From Tragulus kanchil (Eukaryota > Chordata > Mammalia > Artiodactyla > Tragulidae), in assembly GCA_022376925.1 (NCBI GenBank), contig JAIOJX010000025.1, forward strand, positions 185,503,801-185,567,800: a DNA stretch of 64,000 nt, given 5' to 3'. A program made the translations under genes and the position numbers. Of the stretch, positions 1-64,000 are shown piece by piece (the first letter of the stretch is position 1; every line of letters starts with the position of its first letter). The notes under the pieces are model-generated. The model made no database searches and was not told the origin of the DNA. It was given only the letters and a program-made list of their open reading frames with translations.

Positions 1-764
1 CGCCGGCTCTGGGGCCCAGCGCACGCGCCGCGGGATGCGGCCGCGGGAGGGCCCGCTCCTCCCACCTGGAGGGGACATGGACGGGAGCCCGGAGCTCGCC
101 GGGCGTCAGCGGGTGGCAGCAGACAGGAGATGAGGCGGCACCGCCGTCCTCTAACAGCTGAAGGGACCTCACCCAAGAGGAGGTCCCGGTTCAGTCCTGA
201 CCCACGAGGGCCGAGGCCTAGGGAGGCAGGCTCTGGCTCCACGAGGAATCGAACCCAGTGAGACTGGAAGCTTCCAGGAAACAGGCGGCCGTGGGAGGTG
301 GAACAGGAAGAGTTCCAGCACGTTCCGGCCTGTCCTGGGCCTGAGACTCCTGCCAAGAGGCCAGCAACGCCCACCCCGGCCTGACGGGAGGCTCGGTCGC
401 CTGCTGAGGTCCGGAGGCCTGGGGCCCGGCGGCCGGGGCTGAGGCCTGGGGTCACGCCTCGGGGGCCACGTCCGCGCGGCACGCACGGGCTGGGAGGAAG
501 TACGGGACTGCCCTCGGGTTTGACAGAAGGACCTCTCCACAGATGCAAGAAACCCATCGCTTTCAGTTGCCATAAACATATGGTGCATTTTTCTAGAATT
601 AACGAGGCACAGACAACAGATTTCACAGGGGGGCTTTGGCTTCTGACCCTTCGCGGTGCCACCAAATGACGTCCCAGCGAGAGGGAGGGAGGCGGCAACG
701 GAGCAGCGCCTGGAACCGGGGCCGGGAGGAGGGAGAGAGACAGGCCGCCTGCATCACCAGCTGC

Positions 765-880
765 TACACACGCACACACAAACACACGTACACACAGACA
801 CACACGTACATACGAAAGCACACATATACACAAATACGCACGTGCCCACACAGAGGTAAACACACGTGCATATCCGCCCC
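765..880. repeat. CA-rich imperfect microsatellite
   Basis: Alternating CACA/CATA/CGTA dinucleotides broken by many single substitutions, so it is an old, interrupted microsatellite. Its translated His/Thr-rich or Val/Cys-rich reading frames have no coding meaning. Confidence 0.85.
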
Positions 881-1017
881 CACATGCAGCCCAATGAAAG
901 GGCCTTCCCTGCGGCGCAGGGGGGAAGGAGCCGCCCGCCAACGCGGAGGACACGGGTCCAGCCCCCGGCCTGGGGCGACTCCACGTGCCACGGAGCAGCT
1001 AAGCCCACGCGCCCCTC

Positions 1018-1160
1018 CCTGCGGAGCTGCTCTCCGGAGCCCGTGAGCCACGGCCGCCGCGACCGCGGGCTACGGGCTGAAGCCGGGCTCCTCAACAGGA
1101 AGCCACCACGATGAGAAGCCCACGCGCTGCCAAAAAAACAAATTTTAAACAAACAAACTA
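1018..1160 (+). mobile_element. CHR-type SINE remnant
   Basis: The body resembles the 3' half of ruminant/cetartiodactyl CHR SINEs: a series of 'agcccgtgagcc...', 'gctcctcaacaggaagccaccacgatgagaagcc' type blocks, followed by an A-rich tail at 1131-1160. The tRNA-like head is missing. The family is assigned from memory of the consensus. Confidence 0.5.
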
Positions 1161-2267
1161 AATCTTTTCTGATCCTGATGTTTAAAAACACCTTCCTCAC
1201 AGTGACGTGGACCGTGCTTTCTGCTTCTTTTGTGTCTGACACCTTACACACATTATCGTTACTGCCATCAAGGCAAAAGCCAGAGGAAAATAAAACACCA
1301 AACAGATGTCCAGGGCCCCCATGGCGCTTTCCGTCGTGCATACAAATCTCACTGTGAACGACCGCTCCGTGGGCTTTGCTAGGGAAACTCACACGGTACT
1401 TAACGTTCACTTTCCTGAGTGTGAGGTCAGATCTCCCACCTGGAACTGAGTAAAACCTCAGCACTCGACACAAGCGGCCGTACTTGTAAAATTATGGAGA
1501 AACGGAGAATCGAGTCCCGGTGGGAGGGCCTGGACTCGCGCGCCCTGTTTTGCACGCTGAGGAGGGGCGGCAGGGAGGCGAAGGCAGGCTGGAGACGCCG
1601 GGCTCACCAAGGGGAGGGGGCCCACACCCTGATGCTGGCGGCTGGCCCGCGGCCTCCCGGCGAAGGCCCCCCTGCAGCTCGCCAGAGAGAGCAAGAAGGT
1701 GGAGAGAGAGCCGCTCGTTTCATTCGGGACGTGCTATTTGTAAACGGCACAGTGCGGATACACGTCTCTCTTTTTTTTAAAGCTCTATTTAAAAACCCAC
1801 AGGCAAACATAACACCTGAACATCCAAGCAACGGCCATTAGAACCCTCTGCCGTCTCTGGTGTCGTCTGTAAGTCGTCGCTCACGCCGAAGGCCTGCGTC
1901 TGGACGGATGGCACAGCGGCGTGCTCTCAGTGTTGAGTGGACACACAGCGCAGCCTGGGGCGCTGTGATGGCGTGGGACAGAAAAGAAACAAGCAGAGGC
2001 CTGGGGTGGCACTCAGCTACTGGACGTGCTTGAACTTCAGGCCGAGGCTGGCGGGCGTGACCCCGGGGCTGGCAGAGCGGAGGCTCGCGCGTGCCAGGGC
2101 CTGGAGAGGTGCCGGGGGGCGTGCGGCACACCAGGACGTGCGACATCCAGGGACACGGTCACAGGAAACCTCAGAAGCTGCCTGGGGACCGGGCCTTGAC
2201 GCAGAAGACGACCGGGCGTCACGGTGAGGAAGGAGACGCTAGAAACGTCTACGGAGGGTTTTAAGCC

Positions 2268-2562
2268 TGGGCTCCCTGGCGGCTCAGCTGGTAAAGCGTC
2301 CGCCTGCCACACAGGAGACCCCGGTTAGATCTCCGGGTGGGGAAGACCTCCCGGAGAAGGGACAGGCTGCCCACTCCAGTGCTCTTGGGCTGCCCTGGCG
2401 GCTCAGCTGGGAAGGCGTTCACCTGCCACGCAGGAGACCTGGGTTCAGTCTCTGGGCTGGGGAGATCCGCTGGGGGAAAGGCTGCCCACTCCCGTCTTCT
2501 CGCCTGGGAATCCCATGGCTCGTCCACAGGCTGCAGAGAGTCGGACACGACGGAGCGACCTC
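2268..2562 (+). mobile_element. BovA unit followed by Bov-tA SINE
   Basis: Two successive copies of the 'ccctggcggctcagctggtaaag...cacaggagacc' motif begin at about 2275 and 2390. The second runs into the Bov-tA body ending 'agagtcggacacgacggagcgacc'. The layout fits a dimeric BovA2-like element or two nested insertions. These families are restricted to ruminants, so this element is one of the taxonomic markers of the window. Confidence 0.85.
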
Positions 2563-5500
2563 ACGTGCACTTCAGGCCTGCCTGCCTCGCGAGGCACAGC
2601 GGCGGGCTCCTCTGAGCCTCTGCAGGACTTCGGGAGTCTAGACTCCCCCGTGGGCGCACCGGTTCCAGGGTAGGGGCTACGGGGACGGGGTGGGGTGGGG
2701 CACAGCCTCTGCGCACGGCTCGCCAGCCGAGAAGACAGCCCACCTCCCAGAGAGGTGACGGGGACCACCGTGTTCTGGCCCTGCCCGCGTCACCAGATGC
2801 TGCGACTTTCTCCACACGCGAGCCACAGACGGCGTGATGACAAGGGACAGAGTCACGCTGCATGTAGAGCATGACCTCAGAGGCAACGACCGCACTGTAG
2901 CGCCCTCCTCGTCTTTAGTGACAGCGCCCAAAAGGGAAACACCAAAGGAGAACCGAAGTGGGCAGCGGGCCTGCTTCTGTCAACCGCGAGCACCGCGGAC
3001 ACGAGCCCATCGGGCACGTGCCCCGCCCCGCCGGCGCGCCGCCTCCCCTCGAGGGAGCGACCGCGGAGCACCGCAGGCGGCCTGTCGAGGGGCGCCTCCC
3101 GCCCCTCCAGCCACGCGGAGCCCGTGCCATGGGGTCACCACGGACGCGGGGCCAGGGACCCCGGGCTGTCCGGCCGGGCAGACGCCACGGACGCCACCGG
3201 GGGCGCCGGGAGCAGCCAGGCCCGGGCGCGGGCTCGCCGGGGCGCTGCAGTGCCTGCCAGGGAGGCGACTCCAGCGCTGGTTTTGTTTGCTTGCTCCCCC
3301 TTACCCGGCTACGGCCGAGGACTCGGCGGCCCGCCCCAGCCCACGGACGGGGAGCCCGGCGCGCCGCTGCCCACGGGCTCACACACGGGTCGGCGCGGCT
3401 GAGGGGCGCGCAGCGGCGTCCCGCGGGGCTGAGGCGCTCCTGCACCTGAACCGTTCAGCAATTCCTGCGTGATGTTTGAGGTGGTCGTGGCTCGGAATTC
3501 TGAAGAAAGAACTCCAAGGCTGCTCACCAGAGAGAGCTGGTGGTGAGAGGGAAAGGCTGGAAAGTTCTCGAATGGGCAGGCGCCCTGGCCTGACTCAGCA
3601 CAGGATGACAGGCTCAGTCGGAGGTTTCAAGACCCCCGGGGGCCTGCCGGGGTCCAGAGCGGCGGGTGGACCGGCCCAAACAACAGGCAGAAATGGGGCG
3701 GGCAGAGACACGGGAAATGCATGTTTCCTGACGGCCACAGCTGAGCTTACACAGCGGCACGATCCCGGGCCCCCCGCGCACTGGGGACGGGCACACGCAG
3801 GGCCCGCGGCCCCTGTCTGGGGACCCTGTGCCTGTCTCGGACCACCTCGGCTGCGTGGCCGTGCAGAGAGCAGGCCGGGCTGATGCTGAAGGCAGCACCC
3901 CCGGACCGAGGGCCCGAGAGAGGGGTACGAGGCGGGCGGGATGGGCAGCGCCAAAGGCTGGTCAGCCAGGCTGCGTGGGCCCTGCCGAGAACCTTCTCCG
4001 ACCCGCCGGCCTTTCTCTTGTGCACCTGGGGGCCCCAGGGCGGCGCTGCACCTCCAAGGGAGCCGGGAGCTGAGCCAGCCCCCAGGAGCCTGTCCCCGAG
4101 CGGCTCGGCCCTTCCTCCCGACAAGGGCGGCGGCGGCGGCGGCTCCGCGGCCGGGACGGGCGGCTCCTCGGTGGCTCCTGCCTGAGCCCCTGCAGCTGTC
4201 CTCAGAGAACCGGACAGGCTCTCCCTGGGCCTCCTTCCCCTCCCGTCCTGCGGCCCCGGTGCGAGCTGCGGGACGATTCTAAGCCCGCGTGGACGGGCCC
4301 GGCTCGCGCTGCAGAGGCGAGCGGCGCCGTCTGAGCCGAGTGGAGCCCCTCGTGAGGACACCGCTGCGGCCGCGCCACGGCTCTGCCTTCCCCCGACGGG
4401 CTGCCTGGCCAGTGCCCCAGCTGCACAGGGTCACGAAGGCGGCGACCCCGGGGCACGGGCGGGTGCGGGAGGACCTGGGCAGCGGGATGCGCCCCGTGCA
4501 ACACAGGGCGAGGCCACAGCCTCCTACGCTCGGGGTCCTCCGGCACAGTCAGGGGGCTGGGTCTCCGTGGTGAACTGCTTTCTGTACGAACGTTTCTCAG
4601 GAAAGAACCTGTCTTTCCTCCACTGACCTACAGCACCTTCAAGAACGAAACACGAAGCTAAAACAGGAGTCCCCTTCTCGCTGAAGAACCCCCTCTGTCC
4701 GTTGTGACCGGTAACTGCCATCTGGGCTCCAGGAAAGAGGAGGAGGAACCTGCCAGGCCCCGGGGCTGGGCGCGGCTCCAGGAAGGCGGGGCGCTGGCCG
4801 GCAGCAACAGCGGCCCTGGGACGTAACATCGGCTGAATACACTCACCTCTGCGAGTGTGGCCCAACGCAGGCACCCGCGGGCAGCCTCCGAGAGCCGCGT
4901 CCCCTGCCCCCCGACGCCCAGACAGAAGAGCCGCTCGGGAGAGAGGCAGAGAGCGAGCGGTGCGGCCGGGGACACACGCGAGGCAGGGCAGAACGGTCGC
5001 GGGTGGAGCTGCCCGTGAGCCGCCGGCCACGGGAAGAGCACAGGCCGCGGGTGGTCTCCCTCAAGAGCAAGCCGCCCTCTTTCGGCCTCTGCAGTTTCTC
5101 CTTAAAGGAGCCACGCCGCTCTCGTGAGCGCGGCTGCCCAGGAACCCTGAGCCCCGCAGTCTCACTTCTGCGGGGAGGTGGTCCCCGAGGCCGCCCCTCC
5201 TCTGCCGCCGCCGCGCCAGCCTCTCCCGCCGCGGCTGGCTCCCCTCGCCTCCGCGATCAGTCGGCCGTCACCAGGCCGTCTCCGTGGGTCCTCGCTTTGG
5301 GCCAGCCTTCCGCTGCCAGGCTGGACGCGGCGGGCAGAGGGGGCCACCGGGTCACCCCTCCTGAGTGCCGCCCAGCCCTGACAACAGCGGCTGCTCATAA
5401 GCCACTCGCGGGACCCAGGCCGGGTGGGGGGCCGTCGGCCCGGCCAAGCCTGGGGAGCAGAGCGCCCCCCGGTAGCCGAGTCTGGGACTTCAGGCCAGCA

Positions 5501-5724
5501 GGGGCTGCCGGAGGTCCGGGGACAGGGCCCCGCACGCCGGACCCGCCTCCCACGGCCAACTGCACACTTTCCCTGTAAGGTCACCTAAAAGCAATTCAGA
5601 GGAACCCTGTGGGATCAGAGAGAGAAGCTGATCTTTCGCTTGAGAGGACCTCAGAGATGATCTCAGACCCCTGCGAGGGCTTCGCTAACACACAGTAAAA
5701 GTGCAAGCCAGTCTCCACAAGTTA

Positions 5725-60705
<54,981 letters not shown>

Positions 60706-62019
60706 CGCTGCGAAGGAAGGAAAAGGGTATGGTGAGACCCACTGATCAAGGCAGGCGCGCTGAGCGTGACGCAAGGCCGCTCGTGTTTAGCCTGAGGGAC
60801 GAACGTGGTTTTCCAGCACGCAGAGCAGGGTCGCTGGAGGCAGGTCGCCCCCAAGACCGTCGCCACCGTCCTCCAGCCGGGCGAGGTCCTCCCTCGCCCC
60901 GGCTCTGCGGCGACGGTGCTCGGCCGGGAGGGGCTCCACACCCCTGCTGCCCACAGACGGAGTCACGATTCGGGAGCCCGCCGCCTCACACGGCGCTAAC
61001 TGCCCGATGCCTCGTTTCTGTGCACAGGAGGAGATGGGGTTCAAAATGCCAAACAGCGTTCAGAGGGCCGCCGGGCCGTGGTTCAGGAGCTCGGCACCCA
61101 AGCCCGGAGCCTCTGCAGGGCTGCCTCCCGCCCGGGCGAGGCCGTGACGCCGTCACAGTCGCGACGAGGAGCCCGGGCGCCGGGGAGGACCTCGCTGTAG
61201 GTCCAGTCCTAACTGGCGTCGTGTCCTTTCTTTCTAGGAGGGCAGCAGACCCTCCGTCTGACGCCCGCATGCCTGGACGAGGGGGCAGACGCCGGCCCGT
61301 CTCAGCCCCCGCGACAGCCTCCGAGGGAAACGCCGCCCCGTCAGGGCGGCCCGAGGCCCCACGACCTTCACAACATAGGACGTCGTTCGCTTTTTCCTGC
61401 ACCAACGGTGCCGAGGGAAGGCTCGTGAAACTACCGGCGCCCGTACAAACCAGCGCGGCGACACCAAACGGGACCAGCAGGGGCTGTGTCCGTCGCTCAC
61501 ACACTAGCAGTCAAAGTAAATGGATGAGTAAACTTTGTGAAATGCTTTTCTCGCTCAGCAGAGCCCCTGGTGAAGCAGCAGACATCGCTGTTCTCGGCCG
61601 CCGCCAGCCCTGGAGGACACACCTCTCCAAGGCGCCGTGCAGCCAGGAGGAGGCACGCTGACCGCCCCCTGCAGACGCGAGCGCGGCGCCCTTCCGGGAG
61701 ACGCCCAGCGGGGAGCCCCGAGTCCCGGGAGCCACTGTTCCCGGCAGCACCGAGGAGGACGAGAGACGAACCAGTCGTCCAGACCCAATGGTGCGACTGG
61801 CACACTTGCCCAAAAAGGCACCAAGCGAGTGCATCACGCCCAGACACGCGAGGGCAGAGTTGTTGCCAACGTGCAACTGGAGTGTCCAGATGGACGCAAG
61901 AACTCTGAACCCACGCATCTGCCACTAGGAACACGGACGCCTCGGTCCGCGGGCTGGAGTCTACTGCGCCCACCCTCGGGACTCCCCACGGGAAATCGGC
62001 CCCGACTGTCCACTGGGAG

Positions 62020-62265
62020 ACCGGATGCTGCCGGTGAAGCTCCGCAACGCGGGTCAGACGCAACGGCTCACGGGAAAGGCCCTGGTGCTGGGAAGGACGG
62101 AGGGCAGAGGAGAAGCGGACGGCAGAGGACCGGACGGCTGGAGGGCATCACACGGCCAACGGGCGCGAGCTGCAGCAGGCTCCGGGAGACGGGGAGGGGG
62201 GAAGCCTGGCGGGCGGCCGTCTGTGGGGTCGCAGAGTCAGACACGACTGAGCGAGTGGACTGGCC
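62020..62265 (+). mobile_element. BovB LINE 3' end, plus
   Basis: 'cacgggaaaggccctggtgctgggaaggacggagggcagaggagaagcggacggcagaggaccggacggctggagggcatcacacggccaacgg' to 'cagagtcagacacgactgagcgagtgg': GC-shifted BovB C-terminal coding text. Confidence 0.85.
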
Positions 62266-63209
62266 GACCACCCATCGGGATGCTGCCAGCCCCCGCTGCC
62301 CAGGGAGCAGCACCCTCGGCTACGAGCTGGCCTCCCGCCAGCCGCCTCTGCACCGCCGGCCCTCAGGCCGCCTCGGCTCCCGGGCCGTGGTCAGCTGGAC
62401 CACACTAGCCCAAGCTGGTCAGTCGGAATCTCCTTTCTGCACATCTTACCCAGGACTAGGAGCTCTCGGCCAGTTTAAGCCTCCCGACCTGAAGACACGT
62501 GGACTCAGGCGCGACAGAGCTGCGGCGTTTAGGCCCAGAAGGGCCCCGGGTGAAAGTCAGTCACGGAGGAGCTGAGCAGCAGCCACGCCCTCCGGAGGAG
62601 TGACCCAGCGGGGAGACGGGACGCCAGGCGGCCAGGGCGCGGCAGGGCTCCGGAGGCCTTCCTCCGCTCTGCTCAGCTGCCTGTGGAGCAGGGCTGCCCT
62701 GGAAGGGCCTGCGACACCGTGTCCTTCTCAGAAATACTCATCTCAATGTTCATTAAGCTGCTGTGTGGCTTTCTTTTCACCCAAAAACTGCATCCAAAAG
62801 ATTCTCAAGGCACAGGTCTTTGTACCTCAGAATGCAACACTTTCCCAGATCAGAGACCTGGAGTCATGAGGAAAGCCCCTCCGGCCTAGGCTCTCCACGG
62901 ACCAAACCCGTCCCCCTGAACAGGCCCGTCACACCCCTGCCCTCAGCGTCCCTCTCCCCTACCTTCTCTAATTCAGCGTCCCCAACGAGCTCTTCCCAGC
63001 TAACACTCTTCCAAGTTACCACTCTTTCCTCTCTGACCAGCTGTGCTGATGACCAGGTACAGACCGACCTTACGGTTTGTTTGCCTCTCAAAATAGCTCG
63101 TCGGCGGTTGAGAGCAGGCTTCCTGTTCCGCGTGTCTCCGAGCCCCTCCCGGCAGCGTGGCGGGGAGGCCACAGGAAAGCACACGAGGATTTCTGATGAA
63201 CAGATGACA

Positions 63210-63335
63210 AGTCAAGCAGGAGAATTAACATTTTCTAGAACCTCTTGTACGAAAGGCAGTGTTGCAGGCATCGACACGCGACGCTCTAACTCTCACAACG
63301 ATGCTGTGAAGATCAAATCGGCCCACGTACAGGGG
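63210..63335 (+). mobile_element. MIR-like relic (left part)
   Basis: 'aattaacattttctagaacctcttgtacgaaaggcagtgttgcaggcatcgacacgcgacgctctaactctcacaacgatgctgtgaag' follows MIR order (gagcacttactatgtgccaggcact...ctcacaacaacc). Confidence 0.5.
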
Positions 63336-63474
63336 CATTAGCAGCGTGGGCCCGTTGGTTCACCTGTCTTTACGCAAATGCTGGCACAGGAAGCACGGGA
63401 TGGGCCACTGCTCGAGCCCCTTGACGTGGAGGACCCCAGGCGTGGCCCAGCCGTCCCGGGAGATGGAAGCTAGT

Positions 63475-63552
63475 CTCGTCCCATTTTACAGGTGAGGAAA
63501 CGGAGGCTCCGGGGGTGCCTAGGGTTACGAAGCAAGCAAACGTCTGAGCCTC
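63475..63552 (+). mobile_element. MIR relic (right part)
   Basis: 'cgtcccattttacaggtgaggaaacggaggctccgggggtgcctagggttacgaagc' is the conserved MIR 3' core. Confidence 0.8.
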
Positions 63553-63554
63553 TC

Positions 63555-64000
63555 AGTGAGTCAGCGCTCGGCCTCAGGGGCCAAGGGCCTGGAGCCTCAG
63601 CCTCAGCGCCACTCCTTCCAGAGAACAGTCGGGCTGACGTCCTTTGGGAGGACGTCCTTTGAGAGTCCCTCGCAGCCCAGGGACTCTCGCGTCCTCTCCA
63701 GCAGCACAGCTCAGAAGCATCAACTCTTCACCGCTCCGCCTTCTTTATGGTCCAGCTCTCACATCCATGTATCACTGGAAAAACCACAGCTTTGACCACA
63801 CGACCCTGTCTAGGTCTGTCACATCCTTTCTTCCAAGGAGCCAGTGTCTTACAATTCCACGGCTGCAGTCACCATCTGCAGTGACTTTGGAACCCAAGAA
63901 AATAAAGTCTGTCACCGTTTCCATTGTTTCCCCATTTATTTGCTAAGGAGTAATGGGACCAGATCCCTTGATCTTAGTTTTCTGAATGCTGAGTGTTAAG
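63555..64000 (-). mobile_element. BovB LINE fragment, minus (cut by window edge)
   Basis: 'gtgagtcagcgctcggcctcaggggccaaggg', 'gaagcatcaactcttcaccgctccgccttctttatggtccagctctcacatccatgtatcactgg', 'cacggctgcagtcaccatctgcagtgactttggaacccaagaaaataaagtctgtcaccg' to 'cttagttttctgaatgctgagtgttaag': long reversed BovB that continues beyond 64000. Confidence 0.93.

Larger units (their letters stand above)
60708..64000 (-). other. AFAP1: AFAP1 5' intron (partial)
   Basis: Sequence upstream of the start-codon exon. It holds the rest of duplication 13, a BovB 3' end at 62.0-62.26 kb, MIR relics and a BovB fragment running off the right edge. 61175-62020 and 62265-63205 are unique sequence without recognised features. 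I see no convincing promoter or 5' non-coding exon, so transcription starts outside the window or in an exon I cannot recognise. Confidence 0.7.

Noticed and set aside
754..1051. His/Thr-rich and Cys/Val-rich frames across the CA repeat
   Set aside because: Direct translation of an interrupted CA microsatellite.
61175..64000. AFAP1 promoter or CpG-island first exon upstream of the start codon
   Set aside because: The ATG exon is preceded by a splice acceptor, so a 5' exon must exist, but no core promoter pattern or donor-linked exon stands out in these 2.8 kb, which are partly BovB and MIR.

Overview
This is vertebrate nuclear DNA from a ruminant (pecoran) mammal, not a microbial locus. The evidence is the repeat content: many Bov-tA/BovA SINEs, BovB (RTE-clade) LINE fragments and ruminant tRNA-derived CHR/SINE2-type SINEs, together with mammal-wide MIR, L2, L1 and MLT1 relics. 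The species cannot be fixed from this window. The DNA is GC- and CpG-rich even inside introns and old repeats, as expected for a GC-rich isochore near a chromosome end.

The only protein-coding gene I can support is AFAP1 (actin filament-associated protein 1), on the minus strand. Eight coding exons are recognisable by protein similarity and by GT-AG boundaries with matching phases: 60707-60579 (start codon), 53847-53750, 38984-38876, 35679-35468, 33169-32990, 14427-14335, 13089-13008 and 6002-5853. Joined, they give 1051 nt, about 350 residues. This is the N-terminal half of a protein of about 730 residues: the Src SH3/SH2-binding region, the first PH domain and the linker up to the second PH domain. 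The remaining exons lie left of base 1. The exon at 60707 opens with two bases of 5'UTR after a splice acceptor, so the promoter and 5' non-coding exon(s) lie to the right and are not recognisable here. One processed pseudogene, of RPL17, sits in the large intron at 18.6-19.2 kb. No RNA gene, CRISPR array or second protein gene was found.

The most striking property of the window is twelve head-to-tail direct duplications, all with a unit of about 1.05-1.20 kb. They start near 6.0, 10.8, 16.3, 20.8, 23.5, 27.6, 41.0, 44.8, 50.4, 53.6, 57.1 and 59.0 kb. Copies are nearly identical and differ mostly by single-base indels that concentrate next to the junctions. Together they add about 13.3 kb (about a fifth of the window), and they duplicate two AFAP1 exons. 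I think the best explanation is uncollapsed overlaps between contig or read ends (false duplications), not biology, but this is an inference. I did not find a novel biological system; the pattern should be resolved before exon copy number or intron length is taken at face value.
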